A stretch of 64,000 nucleotides of DNA from JBJMHZ01 sp045807125 (GTDB lineage Bacteria > Actinomycetota > Actinomycetes > JAWWOL01): the NCBI GenBank assembly GCA_045807125.1, contig JBJMHZ010000004.1:1-64000 (forward strand). Reading direction: 5' to 3'. The notes below the pieces were generated by a model that saw nothing but the letters and a program-made list of their open reading frames with translations, was not told the DNA's origin and searched no databases. Each line of letters starts with the position of its first letter. Position 1 is the first letter of the stretch. A program made the translations under genes and the position numbers. This document shows, one piece after another, positions 50,124-59,062 of the stretch.

Positions 50124-52985
50124 ATGACGCGCAGCACCGTGGCCGAGCCCCAGGACCCCTCCGGCGAGGTGGGCGCCACCCCGCCGTTCCGCTACACCGC
50201 TGAGATGGCGGCCGACATCGAGCGGCGGTGGCAGGACCGCTGGCGCCGCGAGCGCACGTTCGAGGCGCCCAACCCGGCCGGCCCGCTCGCCGAGCCCGAG
50301 CGGATCGCCGGGCGCGAGAAGCGCTACGTGCTCGACATGTTCCCGTACCCCTCGGGCGAGGGACTGCATGTCGGCCACCCGCTGGGCTACATCGCGACCG
50401 ACGTGCACGGCCGGTACAAGCGCATGACGGGCTACAACGTCCTGCACGCGCTGGGCTTCGACGCCTTCGGGCTGCCCGCCGAGCAGTACGCGGTGCAGAC
50501 CGGCACGCACCCCCGCGTCACGACGGAGCGCAACGTCCAGACGATGCGCCGCCAGCTGGGCCGGCTCGGCCTCGCGCACGATCCGCGGCGCAGCGTCGCC
50601 ACCACCGACATCGCGTTCTACCGGTGGACGCAGTGGATCTTCCTGCAGATCCACGACGCCTGGTACGACGAGACTGCCGGCCGCGCGCGGCCGATCGCCG
50701 AGCTGGTCGCCGATTACGAGTCGGGTCGGCGCGCCACGCCGGACGGGCGCCCGTGGCAGGAGCTGCCGGCGGCCGAGCGGCGCGCGCTGGTCGACGACCG
50801 GCGGCTGGCCTATCTCGCCGACGCCGCCGTCAACTGGTGCCCGGGCCTGGGGACGGTGCTGGCCAACGAGGAGGTGACGGCCGACGGCCGCAGCGAGCGC
50901 GGCAACTTCCCCGTCTTCAAGCGCAACCTGCGCCAGTGGATGATGCGCATCACTGCGTACGCCGACCGGCTGCTCGCCGACCTCGATCGGCTGGACTGGT
51001 CCGACGCGCTGAAGCAGATGCAGCGCAACTGGATCGGCCGGTCCGAGGGCGCCCGCATCCGCTTCGAGGTGCGCGGCAGCGGCGAGCCCGTCGAGGTCTT
51101 CACCACGCGGCCAGACACCATCTTCGGCGCGACGTACGTCGTACTGGCGCCCGAGCACCCGATGGTCGACGCGATCGTGCCGGCGAGCTGGCCGTCCGAT
51201 GCGCTGCCGGCGCGATGGACCGGTGGCCACGACGCACCGGCCCTGGCGGTCGCCGCGTACCGCAGGGCGGCCCAGCTGAAGAGCGACGTCGAGCGGCAGG
51301 TCGAGAGCAGGGAGAAGACCGGCGTCTTCACCGGCGCCTACGCCGTCAACCCCGCCACCGGCGCCGACGTGCCGGTCTTCGTCGCCGACTACGTGCTGAT
51401 GGGCTACGGCACGGGCGCCATCATGGCCGTTCCAGGGCAGGACGAGCGCGACTGGGAGCTCGCCGAGGAGCTCGGGCTGCCGATCGTCCGCACGGTGCAG
51501 CCCCCGGCCGGCTGGTCCGGTGGTGCCTACACCGGCGACGGGCCGGCCGTCAGCTCCGGCTTCCTCGACGGGCTGCACGTCGCTGAGGCGAAGGCGGCGG
51601 CCACCGAGTGGCTCGTGCGCGAGGGCCACGGCGAGGCGACCGTGACGTACAAGCTGCGCGACTGGCTGTTCAGCCGGCAGCGCTACTGGGGCGAGCCGTT
51701 CCCGATCGTGTACGACGACGAGGGCACGCCGATCGCGCTGCCCGACTCGATGCTGCCGGTCGAGCTGCCCGACATCGACGACTACTCGCCGACGACGTTC
51801 GAGCCCGACGACGTCACGAGCGAGCCGGAGGCGCCGCTGTCGCGGGCGAGGGAGTGGGTCGAGGTCGAGCTCGATCTGGGCGACGGGCCGCGCCCGTACC
51901 GGCGCGAGACCAACACGATGCCGCAGTGGGCCGGGTCGTGCTGGTACGAGCTGCGCTACCTCGATCCCACCAATGACGAGCGCTTCGTCGACCCGGTGAA
52001 CGAGCGCTACTGGATGGGCCCGCGGTCGCCGGGCGACGTCGGTGGCGTCGACCTCTACGTCGGCGGCGTCGAGCACGCCGTCCTGCACCTGCTGTACGCC
52101 CGCTTCTGGCACAAGGTGCTGCACGACCTGGGGCACGTGACGAGCGAGGAGCCGTTCCGCCGGCTCTACAACCAGGGCTACATCCAGGCGTACGCCTACA
52201 CCGACGCGCGCGGCATGCACGTGCCCGCCGACGAGGTCGAGGAGCGCGACGGCGGCTTCTGGTGGCGCGGCGCGCTGGTCAACCGCGAGTACGGCAAGAT
52301 GGGCAAGAGCCTGAAGAACTCCATCGCGCCCGACGAGATGTGCGACCAGTACGGCGCCGATACCCTGCGCGTGTACGAGATGTTCATGGGCCCGCTCGAC
52401 GTGTCGCGGCCGTGGGAGACGCGTGCGGTGGTGGGCTCGTTCCGCTTCCTGCAGCGGCTGTGGCGCGTGGTCGTCGACGAGGGCACCGGAAGCCTGCGGG
52501 TGGTGGACGAGCCGGCGTCCGACGAGCTGCGTCGCGCGCTGCACCGCACCGTGGACGGCGTCCGCACCGACATGGAGCAGCTGCGCTTCAACACGGCGAT
52601 CGCCAAGCTCATCGAGCTGACCAACGCGCTGACCAAGGCCGGCCACGCACCGCGCGAGGTGGTCGAGCCGCTGGTGCTGATGCTGGCTCCGCTCGCGCCG
52701 CACGTGGCCGAGGAGCTGTGGGCGCGCATGGGGCACGAGGGCACGCTCGCCTACGAGGCGTTCCCCGAGGCCGACCCGGCGCTCCTCGTCGAGGAGACCG
52801 TCACGTGCGTCGTCCAGGTGGCGGGGAAGGTGCGCGACCGGCTCGAGGTGCCGGCCGACGTATCCGACGACGCGCTGCGCGAGCTGGCGCTGGCCAGCTC
52901 GGGCGCGCAGCGCGCGCTCGAGGGCAGGGCCGTGCGCACGGTCGTCGTCCGGGCACCGAGGCTGGTCAACATCGTGCCTGCCTAG
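50124..52985 (+). CDS. leuS: Leucyl-tRNA synthetase (953 aa)
   Basis: Charges tRNA-Leu. HIGH motif as YPSGEGLHVGHPLGY (about 75-89), CP1 editing-domain loop TTRPDTIFGATYVVLAPEHP, LFSRQRYWGEPFPI, and KMSKS as YGKMGKSLKNS (the KMGKS variant common in the long actinobacterial LeuS). The anticodon-binding domain is C-terminal (NTAIAKLIELTNAL). Full length. ATG 50124 preceded by GAGG and a leader with a Leu-codon attenuator. The neighbours octT, degV, comEA, comEC and holA match the mycobacterial locus. Confidence 0.98.
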   Translation: MTRSTVAEPQDPSGEVGATPPFRYTAEMAADIERRWQDRWRRERTFEAPNPAGPLAEPERIAGREKRYVLDMFPYPSGEGLHVGHPLGYIATDVHGRYKRMTGYNVLHALGFDAFGLPAEQYAVQTGTHPRVTTERNVQTMRRQLGRLGLAHDPRRSVATTDIAFYRWTQWIFLQIHDAWYDETAGRARPIAELVADYESGRRATPDGRPWQELPAAERRALVDDRRLAYLADAAVNWCPGLGTVLANEEVTADGRSERGNFPVFKRNLRQWMMRITAYADRLLADLDRLDWSDALKQMQRNWIGRSEGARIRFEVRGSGEPVEVFTTRPDTIFGATYVVLAPEHPMVDAIVPASWPSDALPARWTGGHDAPALAVAAYRRAAQLKSDVERQVESREKTGVFTGAYAVNPATGADVPVFVADYVLMGYGTGAIMAVPGQDERDWELAEELGLPIVRTVQPPAGWSGGAYTGDGPAVSSGFLDGLHVAEAKAAATEWLVREGHGEATVTYKLRDWLFSRQRYWGEPFPIVYDDEGTPIALPDSMLPVELPDIDDYSPTTFEPDDVTSEPEAPLSRAREWVEVELDLGDGPRPYRRETNTMPQWAGSCWYELRYLDPTNDERFVDPVNERYWMGPRSPGDVGGVDLYVGGVEHAVLHLLYARFWHKVLHDLGHVTSEEPFRRLYNQGYIQAYAYTDARGMHVPADEVEERDGGFWWRGALVNREYGKMGKSLKNSIAPDEMCDQYGADTLRVYEMFMGPLDVSRPWETRAVVGSFRFLQRLWRVVVDEGTGSLRVVDEPASDELRRALHRTVDGVRTDMEQLRFNTAIAKLIELTNALTKAGHAPREVVEPLVLMLAPLAPHVAEELWARMGHEGTLAYEAFPEADPALLVEETVTCVVQVAGKVRDRLEVPADVSDDALRELALASSGAQRALEGRAVRTVVVRAPRLVNIVPA

Positions 52986-52999
52986 CGCGGCGAGCCGTC

Positions 53000-53005
53000 T
53001 AGGCT
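53000..53005 (+). promoter_or_regulatory. -10 hexamer of leaderless degV transcript
   Basis: TAGGCT ends 6 nt before ATG 53012 with no Shine-Dalgarno. It lies in the short gap after leuS, so degV can be transcribed separately from leuS. Confidence 0.5.
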
Positions 53006-53011
53006 GCATCC

Positions 53012-53878
53012 ATGCCGAGTCGCTCCGTCGCCGTGGTCACCGACTCGACGTCGTACCTCCCGGCCGGGCTGGCCGACTCGCAGGGGATCGTCGTGGTGCC
53101 GTTGCAGGTGGTGGTCGACGGCCGGCCAGGTGACGAGGGCCTCGACGTCACGCCGAGGGACGTCATCGCGACGCTCTCGGCGCGCCGTCCCGCCATCACC
53201 ACGTCGCGGCCCTCGCCGCGGCGGCTGGCGCATGCGTACGCGGCTGCCGCGCAGGCAGCCGGCACCGATGCCGTGGTGGCCGTGCACCTGTCGCGCAGCC
53301 TGTCCGGCACGGTCGATGCGGCGCGCATCGCCGCTGCCGACCTGAGCGATCTCGACGTGCGGGTGGTCGACTCGCGCAGCACCGCGATGGGGCTCGGGTT
53401 CGCCGTCCTCGCCGCCGCCGAGGCGGCGCGCGGCGGAGCGTCCGCCGACGACGTGGTGCGGGCGGCTCGCGTCGCCGCGGCGCGCACCCACTCGGTCTTC
53501 TACGTCGACACGCTCGAGCACCTGCGTCGCGGCGGGCGGATCGGCACGGCGCAGGCCCTGCTCGGCACGGCGCTCGCCGTGAAGCCGTTGCTGCGCATAG
53601 CCGACGGCGAGATCGCCCTGCTGGAGAAGGTGCGCACGTCCGCCAAGGCGATCGCGCGGCTCGAGGACGTGGCGGTCGAGCTCGCCGGCACGGGGCCCGT
53701 GCAGGTCGCCGTCCATCACCTCGGCGTGCCCGACAAGGCTGCCGACCTGGCCGAGCGGCTGGGCGAGCGGCTGGGCAAGCAGCTCGGCGGGGCCGACGTC
53801 CGCGTCTCCGAGGTGGGGGCCGTGGTCGGCGCCCATGTCGGGCCCGGCCTGCTCGGCGTGGTGGTCGCCCAGCGGTGA
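53012..53878 (+). CDS. DegV-family fatty-acid-binding protein (288 aa)
   Basis: DegV fold: SVAVVTDSTSYLPAGLADSQ (strand and lipid-head-group Ser/Thr), TTSRPSPRRL, VAVHLSRSLSGTVDAARIAA and the LEHLRRGGRIG loop. These bind fatty acids; in Firmicutes (FakB) they feed fatty-acid kinase. No FakA partner lies in the window. Rv2417c is the syntenic mycobacterial gene. Confidence 0.93.
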   Translation: MPSRSVAVVTDSTSYLPAGLADSQGIVVVPLQVVVDGRPGDEGLDVTPRDVIATLSARRPAITTSRPSPRRLAHAYAAAAQAAGTDAVVAVHLSRSLSGTVDAARIAAADLSDLDVRVVDSRSTAMGLGFAVLAAAEAARGGASADDVVRAARVAAARTHSVFYVDTLEHLRRGGRIGTAQALLGTALAVKPLLRIADGEIALLEKVRTSAKAIARLEDVAVELAGTGPVQVAVHHLGVPDKAADLAERLGERLGKQLGGADVRVSEVGAVVGAHVGPGLLGVVVAQR

Positions 53879-53973
53879 GGCGCCGGCCGGCCCACTAGCA
53901 CGCCGCACCGACGCCCGGCCGGCCCGTCCACAGCTCGACCGTCCGTCCACCGGCTCGCGTCGGTGGACGTGCG

Positions 53974-54906
53974 GTGACGGCCCGCGCCCGTACGGTCCTC
54001 CGCGTGCCAGTACGCGCCCTCGCCCACCACCCGCCGGAGGAGCCGGCCGCCGCCAGGCTCCGCAGCGTCACCGGCTCGGCCACCGCCGATGCCCAGCCGC
54101 CGGCCGGTGCCGGCATGCCGGTTCCCGCGGCCGACGACGGCGCCCCGGTTCCCGCGGCCGACGACGGCGCCCCGGTTCCCGCGGCCGACGACGGCGCCCC
54201 GGAGCCCGCGCCGGCCCCACCGGCCGGTCGCCTGCTCCGGCTCGCTCGCGCGGTGCAGCTCGACCGGCCGGGCGCGATCGCGGTCGTGGCCGTCTGCCTG
54301 GTGGCGGCGCTGGTGGCGGCGGTCGGCTACCTGCGGGCCCGGCCGGCGCCGATGCCGGTCGCCCCGCCCGTTGCGACCTCGGCGCCGTCCGCTGCCGCCT
54401 CCGGGGCGGCAACGACCTCGATACCTGGCCCGGGCGGCGCAGCGGTCCCGTCGGCTCAGCCTGCGCTGGTCGTCGACGTGGCCGGGCGGGTGCGCCGGCC
54501 GGGCGTGGTGCGGCTGCCCACCGGCTCGCGGGTGATCGACGCGCTCCGCGCCGCGGGCGGCCCGCTGCCCGGCACCCGGCTCGGCCTGCTCAACCTGGCC
54601 AGCCGGCTCATCGACGGCGAGCAGATCGTCGTCGGAGCCCGGTTCCCCGGCGCTGCGCAGGGCGGCGGTGCAGGGGGCGGGACGCCGTCCGCAGCGACCG
54701 GCCCGGGCGCCGGCGCGCCCGTCGATCTCAACGCGGCGTCCGCTGGCGAGCTCGACGCCCTCCCGGGCGTCGGTCCGGTGCTGGCCGAGCGCATCGTCGA
54801 CTACCGCACCGCGCATGGTGCCTTCCGCTCGGTCGACGAGCTGGAGCAGGTGCCCGGCATCGGGCCGAGCAAGATGGCTGACCTGCGCGAGCTGGTGACG
54901 GTGTGA
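53974..54906 (+). CDS. comEA: ComEA-like helix-hairpin-helix DNA-binding protein (310 aa)
   Basis: The first 90 residues hold a Pro/Ala/Asp-rich stretch with three exact 9-residue repeats, then one TM helix (GAIAVVAVCLVAALVAAVGY). The extracytoplasmic part carries an SLBB domain (VVDVAGRVRRPGVVRLPTGS) and two C-terminal helix-hairpin-helix motifs (DALPGVGPVLAERIVDYRTA, LEQVPGIGPSKMADLRELV). ComEA binds incoming DNA for natural transformation. The start codon is uncertain (GTG 53974 used). Stop overlaps the comEC GTG by 4 nt (GTGA). Confidence 0.9.
   Translation: MTARARTVLRVPVRALAHHPPEEPAAARLRSVTGSATADAQPPAGAGMPVPAADDGAPVPAADDGAPVPAADDGAPEPAPAPPAGRLLRLARAVQLDRPGAIAVVAVCLVAALVAAVGYLRARPAPMPVAPPVATSAPSAAASGAATTSIPGPGGAAVPSAQPALVVDVAGRVRRPGVVRLPTGSRVIDALRAAGGPLPGTRLGLLNLASRLIDGEQIVVGARFPGAAQGGGAGGGTPSAATGPGAGAPVDLNAASAGELDALPGVGPVLAERIVDYRTAHGAFRSVDELEQVPGIGPSKMADLRELVTV
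54120..54200 (+). repeat. Three perfect 27-bp tandem repeats inside comEA
   Basis: Units 54120-54146, 54147-54173 and 54174-54200 are identical and keep the reading frame (nine residues, PVPAADDGA). A coding minisatellite in the cytoplasmic Pro/Asp-rich segment; copy number is likely variable between strains. Confidence 0.92.
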
Positions 54907-57515
54907 CCGCGCTCGCGCCCGACCGGCCAGCCGGTCATGACCTGCGGCTGCTGCCCGTCGCTGCGGCGGCATGGGCCGTCGCGGCCGTGACCCTCTCGGT
55001 GCCGGCATCAGCACCGGCCCTGCTCGCTGCTTGCCTGCTCGTGGCCTTGGCCGGTGCCGTCGTCGCGCGTGCCCGGCCCCGCGGCTCGTCTCGCGGGCAC
55101 CTGGCCCGGGGGCATGGCCTGGCCAGGCGGCCCGGCCTCGCCGCCGGCCTGGCGACGGCGGCGGTGGCGGCAGCCCTCGCGGGTGCCACCGCGTGCGCCG
55201 TCTCCGCGGTCCGGCTGCGCGCCGTCCACGGCGGTCCCCTCCTCGCGGCGGCCCTCGCCCACTCCCAGGTGGCGCTCGACGTGGTGGTCACCGGCGACCC
55301 CCACCGCGGCGAGTCGGCGGGCGTCGCCGGTGCGGTCCACTCCTTCCTCGTCGTCCAGGCATCGGCCCGCCGCCTGGACGACGGGGGGCGGAGGTGGCGG
55401 ATGTCGAGCCCGGTGCTGCTGATCACCGCCGACACGCCGGCGTGGGCCACCGTGCTGCCGAGCCAGCGGGTGCACCTGACCGGCCGCGCCGCGCCGCCGC
55501 GGGGGCGCGACCTGCTCGCGGCCGTCGTGACAGTTCGCGGGCCACCGTTGCGGTCCGGCCGCCCCTCGCTCGTGCAGCGGGTGGCTGGCCACGTGCGGCG
55601 ATCGCTCGCCGAGGCGGCGACGGCGGCCGGTCAGCCGGTCGCCGGGCTGCTGCCGGGCCTCGTCGACGGCGACACGTCGGCGCTCGACCCGCGGCTGGCG
55701 GCGGACTTCCGGGTCGCCGGCATGACGCACCTCGTCGCGGTGAGCGGCGCCAACACGGCCATCGCGTTCGGGGCGGTGCTGGCTCTCGTCCGACGGTCGT
55801 TCGGCTCGGTGCGCGCATCGGCGGTCGTGGCCGCCCTCGCGCTGCTGGGCTTCGTGGTGGTCGCCCGTCCGTCCCCGAGCGTGCTGCGGGCCGGCGGGAT
55901 GGCGGCGCTGACCCTGGCAGCGATCGCGGCGGGAAGGCCGGCCTCGGCGGTGCCCGCGCTGCTCGGCACCGTCCTCGTCCTCGTTCTCGTCGACCCCGGG
56001 CTCGCGCTCCAGCCCGGGCTCGCACTGTCGGTGCTGGCCACCGCCGGGTTGCTGCTGGGCGCTCCGCCGCTGGCGGCCCGGCTGCGCCGGAGGTTGCCTG
56101 GTTGGCTGGCCGACGTGGTCGCCATGGCGGTCGCCGCGCAGCTCGCCTGCGCGCCGCTCATCGTCGCGCTGTGGGGGCAGCTGAGCGTGGTGGCCGTCGC
56201 CGCCAACATGCTGGCCGAGCCGGTCGTGCCGCTCACGACGGTGCTCGGCGGGCTGACGGCACTGGTGGCGCCGCTCTCGATGCCGGTGGCCCGCGCTCTC
56301 GCCCGGCTGGCGGGCGTTCCGGCGAACTGGCTGGTATGGGTGTCCCACCACGCGGCGGCCATGCCGATGGCCAGCCTCGCGCTGCCCACCGGCCCCGTGC
56401 CGGCGGCGCTCGTGGCCGTCGCCCTCGCCGCGCTCACGGCGGCGCTGCTGCATCGGCGCACCTCCCCGTACGTGGTGTCCGCGGCCGTCGGCTCGCTCGT
56501 CGCCGGCTGCGTCGTGGCGACCGCCGCGCCCGGCTGGCCACCGCCGGGCTGGGTCCTCACCGCGTGCGACGTGGGCCAGGGCGACGCGCTCGCCGTCCGG
56601 GTCGGGCCGCGGCAGGCACTCCTGGTCGACGCCGGCCCGCTCCCGGCAGCGGTCGACCGGTGCCTGCACGGGCTTCGGGTCGCGTCGGTGCCGCTCGTCG
56701 TGCTCAGCCATCTGCACGCCGACCACGTCGAAGGGCTCCCGGGCGTCCTCGACGGGCGAGCGGTCGGGGCCGTCGCGACCGGCCCGCTGGCCGAGCCGGC
56801 CGCCGAGGAGCGCCGGGTGCGGTCCTGGGCGGCGGGGGCTCGCGTGCCGGTGCGCCCCCTCCCGGTCGGCGCCCGCTTCGTGGTCGGTGCCGCCACCGTC
56901 CAGGTCATCGGACCGGCGCGGGTTCTCCACGGCACCGATTCCGACCCCAACAACGACTCGCTCGTGCTGCGGGTCAGCGATGCCGGCGTGACGCTGCTGC
57001 TCACCGGTGACGTCGAGGCACCGGCGCAGCAGGCCCTGCTCGCGTCCGGCGCCGACCTGCGCGCCGACGTGCTGAAGGTGCCGCATCACGGCTCTGCCGA
57101 CCAGGACCCCGGTCTGGTCGCTGCCGTGCATCCCCGGCTCGCGGTCGTCTCGGTCGGCCTGCACAACACCTACGGGCACCCGGCACCGGCGACCCTGGCC
57201 CGGCTGGCGGCGGCCGGCGTCCCCACCTACCGCACGGATCGCGACGGTGACGTGGCGGTCGTCGCGCGCGGCGCCGGCCGCATCGAGGTGGTCCGACGGG
57301 GAGCTGGCCGCTCCGGTGCCCGTGCGCTTCCCGGGTCGCTCGGCGGAGCCGCCGTCCCATCGCAGGTGCGCGCCCTGACGGCCTCGCGCTGGTCGGCGCC
57401 GCTGATGCCGGTCGTGCGCGACGACGACCCTCCGCCACCGGCGGTTCGGCCGGGGAGCGCCCCGACGGCCCGTGCCCCGCCCGGTGCGCAGCTCGTCGAG
57501 AGCGACTGCGGATGA
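54903..57515 (+). CDS. comEC: ComEC/Rec2-family DNA uptake channel (870 aa)
   Basis: Polytopic channel for single-stranded DNA uptake. N-terminal TM helices and OB-like region; Competence domain with VAVSGANTAIAFGAVLALV (about 280-300) and SVLRAGGMAALTL; then many TM helices. A C-terminal metallo-beta-lactamase domain carries LSHLHADHVEGLPG (about 600-613) and LTGDVEAPAQ and KVPHHGSADQ metal sites. GTG 54903 translationally coupled to comEA. Confidence 0.94.
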   Translation: MTALAPDRPAGHDLRLLPVAAAAWAVAAVTLSVPASAPALLAACLLVALAGAVVARARPRGSSRGHLARGHGLARRPGLAAGLATAAVAAALAGATACAVSAVRLRAVHGGPLLAAALAHSQVALDVVVTGDPHRGESAGVAGAVHSFLVVQASARRLDDGGRRWRMSSPVLLITADTPAWATVLPSQRVHLTGRAAPPRGRDLLAAVVTVRGPPLRSGRPSLVQRVAGHVRRSLAEAATAAGQPVAGLLPGLVDGDTSALDPRLAADFRVAGMTHLVAVSGANTAIAFGAVLALVRRSFGSVRASAVVAALALLGFVVVARPSPSVLRAGGMAALTLAAIAAGRPASAVPALLGTVLVLVLVDPGLALQPGLALSVLATAGLLLGAPPLAARLRRRLPGWLADVVAMAVAAQLACAPLIVALWGQLSVVAVAANMLAEPVVPLTTVLGGLTALVAPLSMPVARALARLAGVPANWLVWVSHHAAAMPMASLALPTGPVPAALVAVALAALTAALLHRRTSPYVVSAAVGSLVAGCVVATAAPGWPPPGWVLTACDVGQGDALAVRVGPRQALLVDAGPLPAAVDRCLHGLRVASVPLVVLSHLHADHVEGLPGVLDGRAVGAVATGPLAEPAAEERRVRSWAAGARVPVRPLPVGARFVVGAATVQVIGPARVLHGTDSDPNNDSLVLRVSDAGVTLLLTGDVEAPAQQALLASGADLRADVLKVPHHGSADQDPGLVAAVHPRLAVVSVGLHNTYGHPAPATLARLAAAGVPTYRTDRDGDVAVVARGAGRIEVVRRGAGRSGARALPGSLGGAAVPSQVRALTASRWSAPLMPVVRDDDPPPPAVRPGSAPTARAPPGAQLVESDCG

Positions 57516-57609
57516 CGGCCGGGAGGTGAGGGTGCATGCCTGCAGGCGCCGTGGACCAGCTCGGTGCGGGGCGGCGAAGCGCCGCGGCGCGGCATGGCAT
57601 GCTGCCTGC

Positions 57610-58575
57610 GTGGCTGGTGACGACGTGCTGGCGCCGGTGACGCTGGTCACCGGCGAGGAGGAGCTCCTGGTGGCTCGGGAGGTCTCCCGCCTGGTGGCCG
57701 CCGTGCGCGCGATCGACCCGGCCGCCGGCCTCACCGACCTGGCCGGTGCCGAGGCGTCGCTCGAGTCGCTCGGCGGAGCGCTTGCCCCCTCGCTGTTCGG
57801 CGACCGGCGGATCGTCGTCGTGCGCGGCGTCCAGGACTGCGTCAAGGAGGTGCAGGACGAGCTGGTCCGCTACGCGGGCGATCCGCTGGACGAGGCCATC
57901 GTCGTCCTGACCCACCCCGGCGGCGCGAAGGGCAAGTCGGTGGTGAGCTCGCTGCAGGCGGCGAAGGTCCGCGTCGTCGAGCATCCGCGGGTGCGGTGGG
58001 CGAGCGAGCGGGCCGACTTCGTCCGCGCCGAGGTCAGGGCGGCCGGCGGCCGCATCTCCGAGGGCGCGGTGAAGGCGATCATCGAGGCGGTCGGCAACGA
58101 CCTGCGCGAGCTGGCGACGGCCGCGAGCCAGCTGGTCGCCGATACCGGCGGTCACATCGACGACGACGTCGTGGCGCGGTACTACCGCGGCCGGGCCGAG
58201 GCGACCGGCTTCGTCGTCGCCGACCGGGCGGTCGAGGGCGACACGGCCGGTGCGCTGGAGATGCTGCGCTGGGGCCTCGCCGTGGGGCTCGCGCCCGTGC
58301 TGGTCACGAGCGCGCTCGCGGCCAACGTCCGGGCCATCGCCAAGGTGGCGGCGGCGGGCCGCGGCTCTCCGGCCACGCTGGCCAAGCAGCTCGGGATGCC
58401 GGCCTGGAAGGTGGAGCGGACGCAGCGGCAGGCCCGCGGCTGGCGCCCCGAGGGGATCGCGGTGGCCCTGGTCGCGGTAGCCGCCGCCGACGGCGACGTG
58501 AAGGGCGGCGGGGCCGACGCGGCGTACGCGCTGGAGCGGGCGGTCCTCGCCATCACCGCCGCCAGGGGGCGCTGA
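57610..58575 (+). CDS. holA: DNA polymerase III delta subunit (321 aa)
   Basis: Clamp-loader delta. Begins VAGDDVLAPVTLVTGEEELLV (the GEE/xxL region), contains DLRELATAASQLVADTGGHI and ANVRAIAKVAAAGRGSPATL with QLGMPAWKVERTQRQARGW in the C-terminal domain. GTG 57610 gives the normal length. Its place between comEC and rpsT is a widely conserved order. A hairpin terminator follows. Confidence 0.93.
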   Translation: MAGDDVLAPVTLVTGEEELLVAREVSRLVAAVRAIDPAAGLTDLAGAEASLESLGGALAPSLFGDRRIVVVRGVQDCVKEVQDELVRYAGDPLDEAIVVLTHPGGAKGKSVVSSLQAAKVRVVEHPRVRWASERADFVRAEVRAAGGRISEGAVKAIIEAVGNDLRELATAASQLVADTGGHIDDDVVARYYRGRAEATGFVVADRAVEGDTAGALEMLRWGLAVGLAPVLVTSALAANVRAIAKVAAAGRGSPATLAKQLGMPAWKVERTQRQARGWRPEGIAVALVAVAAADGDVKGGGADAAYALERAVLAITAARGR

Positions 58576-58592
58576 GCCCACCCGGGAACGGG

Positions 58593-58626
58593 AACGGCGC
58601 CGACCCCGGGGTGGGGCGGCGCCGTT
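58593..58626. terminator. Bidirectional terminator between holA and rpsT
   Basis: AACGGCGCCG (58593-58602) is complementary to CGGCGCCGTT (58617-58626), with a G/C-rich loop of 14 bases that can pair further. It sits between convergent stop codons. Confidence 0.75.
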
Positions 58627-58666
58627 GGCCGGCCGTGCGCGGACGGCCGGGGTGGTGCGGGAGAGC

Positions 58667-58927
58667 TCAGAGCGCGGCGTAGCGCTTGGCCATCGCCGAC
58701 TTCTTGTTGGCGGCCTGGTTGGCGTGGATCACGCCCTTGCCGGCGGCCTTGTCGAGCTTGCGGGACGCGGCGCGCAGCAGCGTCTCGGCGGCGTCGCGGT
58801 CGCCGCCGTCGAGGGCCTCGCGGAAGCGGCGGATGTGCGTCCTGAGCTCCGACTTGACCGCCTTGTTGCGCAGGCGGCGCTGCTCGTTGGTGCGGTTGCG
58901 CTTGATCTGCGACTTGATGTTCGCCAC
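58667..58927 (-). CDS. rpsT: 30S ribosomal protein S20 (86 aa)
   Basis: Binds 16S rRNA. Basic helical protein starting VANIKSQIKRNRTNEQRRLR and ending ...NQAANKKSAMAKRYAAL, the standard S20 pattern. GTG 58927. Convergent with holA as in mycobacteria. Confidence 0.97.
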   Translation of the reverse strand: MANIKSQIKRNRTNEQRRLRNKAVKSELRTHIRRFREALDGGDRDAAETLLRAASRKLDKAAGKGVIHANQAANKKSAMAKRYAAL

Positions 58928-59062
58928 GCGATAGCCCTCGGTCTGTCGTCGGAGTGGGTGCACGGGCACGGCAGAGCCGCGCGCTGCGTGCGCGAGGCAC
59001 GAGCCTACCAGCCGGCACCAGGCAGCGTCCAAGTCGCGCCGGCGGGCAGCGCCTCGCCGGCC

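Noticed and set aside
49218..53009. Very long open frame on the minus strand opposite leuS
   Set aside because: It is antisense to a complete, motif-verified LeuS; His/Arg/Gln-rich composition is the usual mirror of GC-rich coding DNA.
55008..57845. Long minus-strand open frame opposite comEC
   Set aside because: Antisense to comEC with its TM and metallo-beta-lactamase motifs; composition is Arg/Gly/His-rich.
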